Assembly: GCA_016342325.1 (NCBI GenBank)
Contig: JAEINR010000039.1
Span: forward strand, 1 to 50,922
Source: Desulfobacterium sp.
GTDB lineage: Bacteria; Desulfobacterota; Desulfobacteria; Desulfobacterales; Desulfobacteraceae
Reading direction: 5' to 3'
Length of the DNA stretch: 50,922 nt
The position numbers were made by a program, and so were the translations under genes. Shown here piece after piece: positions 34,458 through 42,812 of the stretch. Under the pieces are notes generated by a model. The model saw only the letters and a program-made list of their open reading frames with translations, was not told the DNA's origin and made no database searches. The stretch's first letter is position 1. The number at the start of each line of letters is the position of its first letter.

Positions 34458-35709
34458 CAACCGAATATGGGTTTAGAAATTGCCGTCTCCAAAGAAGTCT
34501 TTTATCCACTTCATTCAGCCCAGCTTCTTCACAGACGGCGTCCCAATGCTGTTCGATTGCGGCAGTCAGGTTACCGAATGTTTGGCAGGCTTCTTCTTCA
34601 GAAAGAAGGAAGTTATGCGCGGTCTCAAGGCACGTTTTTAGTTGGCTCAGATTGTTGTCGCCAGATATGAGCATGGCCTGTGAAGCCTCATTGCCTGTAC
34701 GGCCTTGTGGACAAATGTCATAAGCAGGTGTTAGGGTCAGCGCTTTACCGTTCCAAAACGCCGCATGGTTACGTGCATGATCGTCGGTATTGCCGCACAG
34801 AATATTGAAGACGAGCCGAGAGAACAGCTCTTTCAGCGTAGCTTTGGGATTGGTAAAACGGTGGCGGATAATTTCGGATAACGTTTCATAGCTGGCGTAC
34901 CGTGCCATCATGTCATCTAAGCGAAACAGAGTTAGCGCTGAGACCATAGCCTTTCGTGCCCACTTGTCACCTTTTGGTACGCGGTCAAAACGCTCGATCA
35001 AGAGTACGTCTTTGTTAGCCGCTTTGGCAAGCTTTACTGGTGCAACATTCAACCCGGCCAATTCAGCCAACCGCATGGCGATGAATTCAGCTTTGACGAC
35101 GCTGTACAGATCGGTGATGGATGAAAACTTGGCCACGTATTTTTTGCCGTGGTCTTGAATTAAGGCTTTAGGACGAGCACCGCCAATAGAGCTGCCATGG
35201 AACAACGCCTGATCCAACTCCGGTGTAAGGGGCACGCCTTTTTCGACTCGTTCTGCAGATTGAATCAACTCTTCCATGCTGACATTATTTACGGTACGCG
35301 GCACGTATTCCGTAGGGGAGCGCTGAAAATCGAGCGCACCGATCCGGTCCGAGCCAGAATCCAGCAGGTAGGTCAATTCATCCAGCTCGGCTGTATCAGT
35401 GCCAGCACCTTTAATTCCTAACTTTTTGTTGATAATCACACGCCGGCCCCACGCATCAGGAGCGGCATCCCTGATACAGCCGGGCATGGTCAAGCCCTCG
35501 GGTAAGGGAATCAACCCTGCCTTTAGCGGCAATTCGGGTTCGTAAATTGTAATCGCAGGATTGCTGTCACCGATACGATCCAGGTAGCTTTTACCATAGT
35601 TGAACAGGATATTGCCGTTATCACTTTCAAGCCGCCCAGCCACGACAGGCTCGGTTTCGCCCGGCAGCCATATCCAGACAAAGGCTTCTCTTTCTGTATT
35701 AGAAGTCAT
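34435..35709 (-). CDS. hipA: HipA-type toxin Ser/Thr kinase
   Basis: HipA kinases phosphorylate translation factors such as glutamyl-tRNA synthetase and cause growth arrest. Using the ATG at 35709 the protein has 424 residues. Visible are the Gly-rich phosphate loop GSSIGGARPK (172-181), the ATP-binding lysine Lys194 (YVAKF), LLIERFDR (237-243), the catalytic NTDDHARNH (Asp309/Asp310) and the metal-binding YDICP Asp331. It lies downstream of the antitoxin, overlapping it by 11 bases. An in-frame start at 35739 lies inside hipB. The last residues (SVEPKGTDL) come from an inverted repeat. The kinase motifs are intact. Confidence 0.93.
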   Translation of the reverse strand: MTSNTEREAFVWIWLPGETEPVVAGRLESDNGNILFNYGKSYLDRIGDSNPAITIYEPELPLKAGLIPLPEGLTMPGCIRDAAPDAWGRRVIINKKLGIKGAGTDTAELDELTYLLDSGSDRIGALDFQRSPTEYVPRTVNNVSMEELIQSAERVEKGVPLTPELDQALFHGSSIGGARPKALIQDHGKKYVAKFSSITDLYSVVKAEFIAMRLAELAGLNVAPVKLAKAANKDVLLIERFDRVPKGDKWARKAMVSALTLFRLDDMMARYASYETLSEIIRHRFTNPKATLKELFSRLVFNILCGNTDDHARNHAAFWNGKALTLTPAYDICPQGRTGNEASQAMLISGDNNLSQLKTCLETAHNFLLSEEEACQTFGNLTAAIEQHWDAVCEEAGLNEVDKRLLWRRQFLNPYSVEPKGTDL

Positions 35710-36040
35710 CGCGCACCGTTTTGGTTTTCTTGCGAACATATTTTGGCAGGAGCGTTAATTTTTCCTTGGTTTGATGCAGATATTTCGTCATAGCGCTTTC
35801 ATTGACATCAAACAGCTTGACGCCAACAATGGTTGCCACTTCGAACACGGCTCCGATTTCGCATTTGAGGTTACCTTTTTCTATACGTTGCAGCAGCCCT
35901 CTTGAAATACCAGCACGGTCGGCCAATTCCTGAGCCGTGAGCTTGCGTTCATTGCGCGCTTCGCGGATCAACAAGCCGAGCAAGGCAACCGCATCTCGGT
36001 TATATCGCGAATAGGTGCGTGTGATGGATTTTGGCATCAT
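35699..36040 (-). CDS. hipB: HipB-type XRE antitoxin
   Basis: A 113-residue DNA-binding antitoxin with an XRE helix-turn-helix at about 21-75 (LLIREARNERKLTAQELADRAGISRGLLQRIEKGN). It represses its own operon and neutralises HipA. The C-terminal tail is basic (KYVRKKTKTVRDDF). The gene is first in the minus-strand hipBA operon, and repeated CCATATATAG boxes lie upstream. It is longer than E. coli HipB (88 residues). Confidence 0.9.
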   Translation of the reverse strand: MMPKSITRTYSRYNRDAVALLGLLIREARNERKLTAQELADRAGISRGLLQRIEKGNLKCEIGAVFEVATIVGVKLFDVNESAMTKYLHQTKEKLTLLPKYVRKKTKTVRDDF

Positions 36041-36063
36041 TCTTCCTTTGGTTTACATATAGG

Positions 36064-36147
36064 CCATATATAGCGTAATGATCTTTCTGTGAATCACAAA
36101 TAAAGCATTTAAATGAGTTTGTCAAGAATTGAATGATCCATATATAG
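36064..36147 (-). promoter_or_regulatory. hipBA promoter between two HipB-operator-like boxes
   Basis: Two identical 10-base boxes, CCATATATAG (36064-36073 and 36138-36147 on the plus strand), flank a minus-strand promoter: TTGACA (36125-36120) and TTATTT (36103-36098) with a 16-bp spacer. A third related site, GGGCTATATAG, is at 36166-36176, and CCATAT/ATATGG (36138-36156) forms an inverted repeat. This fits cooperative autorepression by HipB. Confidence 0.6.
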
Positions 36148-36246
36148 TCCATATGGTGCTATTGTGGGCTATATAGAGACCATCGTTTGTCTTTTTTTCC
36201 TTTGATAGGCTGGCTCTGAAACAGAGTCTTCAATATTTTTTTGTTC

Positions 36247-36855
36247 TTATTTAATCAAAGAGGCTTTTTTAAGCGCTTTTGCCATGAGATCTGCCCCTTC
36301 TTTCACATGACCTTTACGACAGTAAATAAGTCCTGTCATATATGTGCATGCCGAATGGTCCGGGTTGTGGTGGAGCATCTTTTTAAAAGGCAGTTCCGCA
36401 CCGTCCAGGTCTCCTTTTTGGAATAGGGTAACACCATCCTGAAGAAATCCGGGTTTCGGAAGGGTGAGCAGGTCGTCCATCACATCCTCATACTTGATCT
36501 CCAGAATTTCATCCTGGAAAACATGGTGCCAATGGGTCATTAACAGATTGTGGTCCGCCAGCTGTTTACCAATATCGGTGAGGTCGTAAGCGAATCCCAT
36601 TCCCCTGTGTTTTTCCATCATAGGACAGGAATTTGCGTCCGGTCGCATTTGCCTGATTTGCAAACTCCAGGGCTCTGTCATACGCGTTACGCTTTTCCCA
36701 TGCAGCTGCTAACAGGAAGAGCAGTGCTGCCTGTGCCTCCACAGGATCAATCTTTTCAAGGACTTTTGAATGAACTGATAGGCACCCTCCATATCTCCTG
36801 TGCGGGCAAGGGCCATTGCCATCAGTGGGTATAGACTTGGGTCGCTGGAGACAGA
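36247..36855 (-). pseudogene. Decayed TPR-sulfotransferase gene
   Basis: Read on the minus strand, pieces of one protein appear in shifting frames: a TPR (PSLYPLMAMALARTGDMEGA, about 36780-36840), then after a frameshift KIDPVEAQAALLFLLAAAWEKRNAYDRALEFANQANA (about 36650-36765), then after another frame change and probable deletion the end of a sulfotransferase domain (FAYDLTDIGKQLADHN...HWHHV...EILEIKYEDVMDD, about 36470-36595). A further TPR-like piece (FQKGDLDGAELPFKKMLHHNPDHS) runs to 36247. Typical TPR-sulfotransferases have this order but an intact middle part. The gene cannot encode a full enzyme. Confidence 0.7.
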
Positions 36856-37324
36856 CGGCGCTTTCCAGGTTTTTAAGGCTTTGAGCTATTCCCTGGCGAC
36901 GTCTTTTGAAAAGCGCCTTTTGTACGGCGGTAAGTTCCTTGAAGCGGCTGAATTTTTCCGGGAATCTTATATTCTTCGCATCCGTGATTTCGGCCCTAAG
37001 GCGTGCCTGTTGAGCATAAAGAGCCGCAAGGCGTGCATCCAACTCCTTTACTGCAGCAGAAAACTGTGTCTGGTCAAAAACAGCCAGGATCTCATCTTTG
37101 GCAACAAGATCCCCCTCTTTAACATTCATGGCCTGGATTACACCGCCGTCCACCGCCTGGATAATCTGTATCCTTGAACTGGCTATAACCGTTCCCACCC
37201 CACGTGTTGTCTGGTCGATCTTGAAAAAGCAGGCCCAGAAAATCGATGCAGTGATCCCTATAATCAATGTCCACAGCACCGCAGAGTAGCTTGATCTGGA
37301 AATGGTATCTTTATTTAATCCCAT
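36856..37324 (-). pseudogene. HlyD-like membrane fusion protein, 5' fragment
   Basis: The first about 155 codons encode a clear type I secretion adaptor start: cytoplasmic stretch, transmembrane helix (about 15-33, LWTLIIGITASIFWACFF), FKIDQTTRGVGTVIASSRIQIIQAVDGG, VKEGDLVAKDEILAVFDQTQF (lipoyl-like hairpin half) and the first coiled-coil helix. At about 36860 the homology ends and runs out of frame into the TPR-sulfotransferase remnant. The second lipoyl half and beta-barrel are missing. A functional adaptor is excluded. Confidence 0.8.
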
Positions 37325-37549
37325 TATGGAATCCTTTGCCCCTGAAGGGTCTGGGGGACTACCAGGGAAGTTCCTGCAGTCTCCTTTGGGATTATGAATG
37401 AAGCGTTTATTCTCGAAGCTATTCTATAGATGCAGAATGCGGCCTAAATGTAATAAAAATCAAAATAGTAAGAATCATGAAGTGCCCCTGGAATGATCGG
37501 AGCCCAGTGCTCGAATGGGCAGGAGGATTTTATAAAACTGATTTTCAAC

Positions 37550-37625
37550 CAAAACACTCAAACCCTGCAGCGGCTGACACTGACCCGGCTCAACCAGGTC
37601 CAGACAGATCTTGTCAGGGTAAACT
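37550..37625 (+). pseudogene. Small TolC-like gene remnant
   Basis: Bases 37580-37619 match 44019-44058 of the intact TolC-like gene at 38 of 40 positions. Both encode LTRLNQVQTDLVR. Around this core similarity fades, and no open frame links it to a full gene. The surrounding 37325-37855 stretch is otherwise free of recognised genes. It is a fragment of an outer-membrane factor gene, created by partial duplication or left after a deletion. Confidence 0.75.
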
Positions 37626-37855
37626 CTTGCTTGGTTCTGCTTTCTGTTTTGTTGTCCGGAACGCCATGGAAAGTAAGGTTAAGTTTTTGAATAAATCCGC
37701 TTGACTCATGCGTTGAAGGTGGTAAGTATCTATTAATACACTTTCGTGAATGCTGTTTTATTCTTTGAATGATGGTCATAATCGGTGCAGGTGGTGCATT
37801 TTAGCGACCCCAGGAGCGACACACTGAGCCTCTCGATTTTCTGGAAAATATAATT

Positions 37856-37889
37856 TACACACTTGACTTAATTCGATTGAGTGTATAAT
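37856..37889 (+). promoter_or_regulatory. Promoter and operator-like inverted repeat before the TetR gene
   Basis: TTGACT (37863-37868) and a perfect TATAAT (37884-37889) are 15 bp apart. They are covered by an imperfect inverted repeat, TACACACTTGA (37856-37866) against TTGAGTGTA (37877-37885). Self-repression by the TetR protein encoded 60 bp downstream is likely. Confidence 0.6.
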
Positions 37890-37951
37890 TTTGGTCGTTC
37901 GTTTGAATTTAGGCGGCGATGTAGGTCGCCTTTCACAACCAAGGAGATCAA

Positions 37952-38602
37952 ATGGCAAACTATTCCGCAGGTGAGCATACAAAGGACCTGTTGATTGAAT
38001 CCGCCGGGGAACTTGCAGCCAAGCATGGGTTTTCAAATGTGTCCATCCGTGCCGTTGCAGACCGTGCAGGGCAGAACATCGGCTGTATCCACTACCACTT
38101 CAAGTCCAAGGAGAAGCTGTTTGAGGCGGTGATCCGGGCGGCAAGCCTTGTGTTCAGGGGGCTTCCCTATGAAAAGGCCCTTGTGCCGTTTGAGGCGCAC
38201 CTGGATCGGCCCGAGGTGCAGTCCCGGGCCATCCGGGCCATTGTTAAAAAGCAGATTTCCCTGACCTTTGATCCTGAAATGCCCTGGTGGCACAGCCGGG
38301 TCATTTACCAGGTGGTCCATGCCAGGGACAGGCTCATGGAGCTGCTTTACGATGAGATTGTGGCCCCCAATATCGAATATATCAAGGGGTTTTTCAAGCG
38401 GATAAAGCCGGAGATAGACGATGATCAGGCGTTTCTTTACGCCATGCTCATTAAATCACCCGTTATTTTCCATGCCGATAATGCCAAGAGCATTTTGGGG
38501 TTTATTAAGAAAACCCATTATGACAAAAAGTATCTGAAGCAGATGGAAGATCTGATTGTTCTCCAGACCCAGTTGGGTTTGGGTCTGCCCACGGACAACT
38601 AA
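37952..38602 (+). CDS. TetR-family repressor, CerR (DUF1956)-like
   Basis: The 216-residue regulator has an N-terminal TetR helix-turn-helix (about 10-55; GFSNVSIRAVADRAGQNIGCIHYHFKSKEKLF) and a C-terminal helical domain resembling the CerR/YbiH type. It heads an RND efflux operon; the adaptor begins 21 bases after its stop. It probably represses the operon and releases DNA when it binds a small molecule. AAGGAG precedes the ATG by 7 bases. Confidence 0.9.
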   Translation: MANYSAGEHTKDLLIESAGELAAKHGFSNVSIRAVADRAGQNIGCIHYHFKSKEKLFEAVIRAASLVFRGLPYEKALVPFEAHLDRPEVQSRAIRAIVKKQISLTFDPEMPWWHSRVIYQVVHARDRLMELLYDEIVAPNIEYIKGFFKRIKPEIDDDQAFLYAMLIKSPVIFHADNAKSILGFIKKTHYDKKYLKQMEDLIVLQTQLGLGLPTDN

Positions 38603-38623
38603 CCCTTAATAAGGAAACCAGAA

Positions 38624-39766
38624 ATGAAAAACAGACTATTGATTGTGATTGGCGTGATGGCTTTCATGGCATCGTGTTTGTTATTAACACAACAGAGCCT
38701 GGCCCAGGCAGACGAAAACAGATCAGATCAGCCTGATTCTTCGGGTTCCCATGGTGTTGTACTGGAGCGGATCCACGGCATCAATTCTGCGACGGCCAGG
38801 AGCTATCCCGGAATCGTCAAGGCTTCCAACACGGCAAAGCTTGCCTTCAGGGTGAGCGGTCCCCTGGTCCGGGTGGACATAAAGCCCGGCGATGCTGTGA
38901 AGAAAGGCCAGGTGCTCATGCAGATCGATCCCCAGGATTACCAGGACAAGATCCAGGTGCTGGAGGCCCAGAAGGCGGGTTCCGTTTCCCAGTTGGAGAC
39001 GGCAAAGCTCGACTTTGCCCGGGTGAAAAAGCTCTTTGCCCAACATGTGGTGCCCCAGGCCGATTACGACCATGCCCAGAACGCGGTCAACATCCTCACC
39101 GCCTCGGTGGACGCCGTCAAGGCCCAGCTTCGGATTGCCCGGCACCACCTTGGCTACACCTCCCTCAGGGCGCCCTATGACGGTATCATCACCCTTCAGC
39201 TCATCGAAAACCACGAAATGGTCCAGGCAGGCCGCGTGGTGGTTGGACTCCATGATATCTCCTTCCTGGAGATAGAAATCAAGGTGTCTGAAAACGAGAT
39301 CATCAACCACGGGCTGAAAAGCGGGGAAGGGGCCCTTGCAACCTTTCCTTCCCAGGCTGATCATCGGTTCCGGATTAGTCTGAAGGAGTGGAACACCGAG
39401 GCTGACAGGATCACCCGCACCTATGCCATGGTATTTACCCTGCCGGCTCCCGGGGATTTCATGGTGCTGCCCGGTATGACCGCCGAGGTGGTCTGGTCAA
39501 CGCCTGAAAAACAGCCTGATATGATCACCATTCCGGCCCGGGCCCTTGTCACTGATAACAGCGGCGCGTCCTCGGTGTGGGTATTTGACGAAACCTCCTC
39601 CACGGCTGCAAAGAAAAAGGTTGAGGTGGGGGGCCTGAACGGATCTTCCCGCATTGTTGTGAAAAACGGGCTTTCCATTGGAGAGCGAATCGTTACCGAA
39701 GGTGTTGATTTTATCACGTCGACCATGAAGCTCAACGCCATTTCTATGAAAGGACGCATTCAATGA
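38624..39766 (+). CDS. RND efflux periplasmic adaptor (membrane fusion protein)
   Basis: A 380-residue adaptor with an N-terminal signal segment (about 1-28; a lipobox-like MASC is weak). Typical parts are the lipoyl half VSGPLVRVDIKPGDAVKKGQVLMQIDP, a short alpha-hairpin (about 105-170), the second half HLGYTSLRAPYDGIITLQLIENHEMVQAG, and the beta-barrel and membrane-proximal domains to the end. It bridges the inner-membrane pump and TolC. Its end overlaps the permease start by 4 bases (ATGA). Confidence 0.93.
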   Translation: MKNRLLIVIGVMAFMASCLLLTQQSLAQADENRSDQPDSSGSHGVVLERIHGINSATARSYPGIVKASNTAKLAFRVSGPLVRVDIKPGDAVKKGQVLMQIDPQDYQDKIQVLEAQKAGSVSQLETAKLDFARVKKLFAQHVVPQADYDHAQNAVNILTASVDAVKAQLRIARHHLGYTSLRAPYDGIITLQLIENHEMVQAGRVVVGLHDISFLEIEIKVSENEIINHGLKSGEGALATFPSQADHRFRISLKEWNTEADRITRTYAMVFTLPAPGDFMVLPGMTAEVVWSTPEKQPDMITIPARALVTDNSGASSVWVFDETSSTAAKKKVEVGGLNGSSRIVVKNGLSIGERIVTEGVDFITSTMKLNAISMKGRIQ

Positions 39767-42700
39767 ATCCGGCTGAATTTGCTCTTAAAAATCGAACATT
39801 TATGGTGGTGTTGACCCTTCTGCTCCTGGGTGGCGGCATCCTTTCCTTTGAGAAACTCGGCCGGCTGGAGGACCCGACCTTTACCATCAAGACAGCCCTT
39901 GTGGTTACCCAGTACCCCGGTGCAACCCCCATGGAGGTGGAGGAGGAGGTTACCGATCGGGTTGAGGAAGCCATTAAAGCCATGGGCCAGGTCAAGGAGA
40001 TGTATTCCACCTCTGAGGAGGGCCTCTCCGTTGTTTATGTTGACATGAAGGATGAGTTTCACAAGGATCAGTTGCCCCAGATCTGGGACGAGCTCAGACG
40101 AAAGGTCAATGACATCCAGAAGCGGCTGCCCCCGGGTGCCGGTCCCTCCATGGTCAGGGACGATTTCGGTGATGTCTACGGGGTCTTTTTCGCCCTCACC
40201 GGGGAGAATTACACCCCGGCCCAGCTCAAGGAGTACGCCAAATACCTGAAAAAAGAACTCCTGTTGTGCGATGAAGTTGCCAAGATCGACTTCTGGGGCA
40301 CCCAGCAGGAGGCGATCTATATCGAGTTTGAACGGGCAAAGCTTGCGGGCCTGGGCATTCCGCCCAAGCTCATCTACCAGACCTTGCACCTCCAGAATGT
40401 TGTGGAGCCAAACGGCCGGGTGGATGTGAACACCGAATACATGCGCATCTCTCCCACGGGTGAGTTCAAGAGCGAAGCCATGATCGCAGATACCCTGATC
40501 GGCGGCGCCAACGGCATGGTTCGCCTGGGGGACATCGCAACCATCCGCAGGGGGTATTACGAGCCATCCAGAAACATGATGCAATACAATGGAAAGCCCT
40601 GCATCGGTCTTGGCATCTCCACCGTGGACGGCGGAAACGTGATCACCATGGGAGATTCGGTGAAGAAAAAGCTCCATGAGCTTGAGGGGCGTCAGCCGCC
40701 GGGCATGGACCTGAACATCATCTACTACCAGAGCCGGGTGGTGACCGAGTCTGTCAACGCTTTTCTCGTAAACCTTGGGGAAGCCGTGGTTATCGTGGTG
40801 GTGCTCCTCATGCTCTTCATGGGATGGCAGAGCGGAATGCTCATCGGTATGATTTTGCTGTTGACCATCCTGGGTACCTTCATCGGCATGCTGCTCTTTA
40901 ATATCGAACTTCAGAAGATCTCCCTTGGTGCACTGATTCTTGCTTTGGGCATGCTGGTGGACAACGCCATTGTTGTGGCCGACGGCATCCTTGTCCGGGT
41001 GGAGCGGGGGGAGGGCCGTGAACAGGCGGCCAGGCAGGTGGTCCTGGAGAACCGGTGGCCCCTTCTGGGCGCCACCTTTGTCGCCATCCTGGCATTCACC
41101 GCCATTGGGTATGCCCCTGGAAATGTAGGGGAGTTCTGTAGATCCCTGTTCCAGGTCATGGCCATTTCCCTGTTGCTCAGCTGGCTTTTTGCCGTGACCA
41201 TCACGCCGCTGTTCTGTGTCTGGTTTTTAAAGATCCCGGACGTAACCGGGGGCAAGGATCCCTATGACAAGCCCATGTTCCGTTTTTACCGGAGCATGCT
41301 CCATCTGACCCTCAGGGGGCGCTATCTGACGATACTCGTCACCGTTATGCTGCTGGTTGTTTCCATCGTCGGGTTCAAGTCCATCCCCTCTGCCTTTTTC
41401 CCGGGTTCCACCCAGCGGTACTTTTATGTGAACTACTGGAAACCCCAGGGCACCCACATCAGTCACACCGCGGAGGACCTGGCCCGGATCCGGGAGGCGG
41501 TGAGCAAGATGGAAGGGGTCACCAACATCACCTCTTTTGCGGGGGAGGGCGCCCTGCGGTTTATCCTCACCTATGACTATCAGACGCCCAATTCAAGTTA
41601 TGGCCAGCTCTTGGTGGAGGTTGAAGCGTATACCCAGATAGACGGGCTTGTCAGCCGGGTGAACGAATACCTGGCCGCCAACTTTCCCGATTCCGAACCC
41701 TATGCCAAGAAAATCGTCTCAGGCCCGGCCATCACTTTCCAGGTGGAGGCAAGATTCAGGGGGCCGGATATCGAGGTGCTTCAGAACCTTGCCCAGCAGG
41801 CCAAGGGGATCATGCAACAGACCCCCCATACCCGGGACGTCAGAACCGACTGGCGCCAGCAGGTGCGGGTGATCCGGCCCCAGTTCTCCGAGACCCAGGC
41901 CCGCCAGGCAGGGGTGAGCCGGAGCGAGCTGGCCAAGGCGATCCGATGGAATTTCAACGGCGTGGTTGCAGGTCTCTACCGGGAGAGCGATGAACTGATT
42001 CCCATCATCACCCGGCCGCCCAAGAACGAGCGGAATTCCGTCAACGACCTTAACAATGTCCAGGTTTACAGCGCCATGAAGCGCGCCTTCATCCCCATCG
42101 GCCAGGTGGTGACCGAGGCGAAAACCGTGTGGGAATGGCCGTTGATCAAGCGCCGGGACCAGCAGCGGGCGGTCACGGTCCAGTGCAACCCGGCGCAGGG
42201 TCTTGCCGCGCCCCTGCGCCTTGCCATGAAGGATGAAATTGAGGCCCTGACCCTTCCTTCGGGCTATACCCTGGATTGGGTGGGCGAGTTCGAGGCCTCG
42301 GCAGATGCAAGGGGACCGTTGAAGAAAATTTTCCCCTTGTGCGCCCTTGGCATGTTCGTCATCGTGGTCGGGCTCTTCAACTCCATCCGCCGGCCCCTGG
42401 TGATCTTCCTGACCGTGCCCCTCTCTATCATGGGCATTGCAGCGGGATTGCTCTCCATGAATCTCGCCTTTGGGTTCATGTCCATCCTGGGTTTTCTGGG
42501 GCTTTCCGGCATGCTGATCAAGAACGCCATTGTTCTGATTGAACAGGTGGAGATCCTGCTGCGGGAAGGGTATCCGCCCTACAAGGCGGTGTTGGACAGT
42601 GCGGTAAGCCGTATGCGTCCGGTGGTCATGGCTTCGGGCACCACCATCCTCGGCATGCTGCCCCTGGTCTTTGATCCCATGTTTGCCACCATGGCCGTGA

Positions 42701-42804
42701 CCATCATGAGCGGTCTGTTTGCGGCAACTTTTTTGACGTTGATCATTGTGCCGGTACTCTATTGCCTGATGTACAGAATAAAATCCGACCCCACTTACCT
42801 ATGA
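39763..42804 (+). CDS. RND efflux transporter permease
   Basis: A 1013-residue RND pump of the AcrB class. It has one transmembrane helix at the N-terminus (about 11-28), a large periplasmic loop, a transmembrane block (about 335-545), a second large loop and a final block from about 860. The proton-relay region reads GMLVDNAIVVADG; AcrB has two adjacent Asp here, and the pair is Asp-Asn in this protein, a variant found in other RND subfamilies. LSGMLIKNAIVLIEQ in the second half is the equivalent element. Substrates may be drugs, detergents or metabolites. Confidence 0.95.
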   Translation: MNPAEFALKNRTFMVVLTLLLLGGGILSFEKLGRLEDPTFTIKTALVVTQYPGATPMEVEEEVTDRVEEAIKAMGQVKEMYSTSEEGLSVVYVDMKDEFHKDQLPQIWDELRRKVNDIQKRLPPGAGPSMVRDDFGDVYGVFFALTGENYTPAQLKEYAKYLKKELLLCDEVAKIDFWGTQQEAIYIEFERAKLAGLGIPPKLIYQTLHLQNVVEPNGRVDVNTEYMRISPTGEFKSEAMIADTLIGGANGMVRLGDIATIRRGYYEPSRNMMQYNGKPCIGLGISTVDGGNVITMGDSVKKKLHELEGRQPPGMDLNIIYYQSRVVTESVNAFLVNLGEAVVIVVVLLMLFMGWQSGMLIGMILLLTILGTFIGMLLFNIELQKISLGALILALGMLVDNAIVVADGILVRVERGEGREQAARQVVLENRWPLLGATFVAILAFTAIGYAPGNVGEFCRSLFQVMAISLLLSWLFAVTITPLFCVWFLKIPDVTGGKDPYDKPMFRFYRSMLHLTLRGRYLTILVTVMLLVVSIVGFKSIPSAFFPGSTQRYFYVNYWKPQGTHISHTAEDLARIREAVSKMEGVTNITSFAGEGALRFILTYDYQTPNSSYGQLLVEVEAYTQIDGLVSRVNEYLAANFPDSEPYAKKIVSGPAITFQVEARFRGPDIEVLQNLAQQAKGIMQQTPHTRDVRTDWRQQVRVIRPQFSETQARQAGVSRSELAKAIRWNFNGVVAGLYRESDELIPIITRPPKNERNSVNDLNNVQVYSAMKRAFIPIGQVVTEAKTVWEWPLIKRRDQQRAVTVQCNPAQGLAAPLRLAMKDEIEALTLPSGYTLDWVGEFEASADARGPLKKIFPLCALGMFVIVVGLFNSIRRPLVIFLTVPLSIMGIAAGLLSMNLAFGFMSILGFLGLSGMLIKNAIVLIEQVEILLREGYPPYKAVLDSAVSRMRPVVMASGTTILGMLPLVFDPMFATMAVTIMSGLFAATFLTLIIVPVLYCLMYRIKSDPTYL

Positions 42805-42812
42805 GGAATCCG

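Noticed and set aside
34358-34723. 121-codon plus-strand frame after the CheZ-like gene
   Set aside because: Most of it is antisense to hipA, and the start region contains the inverted repeat.
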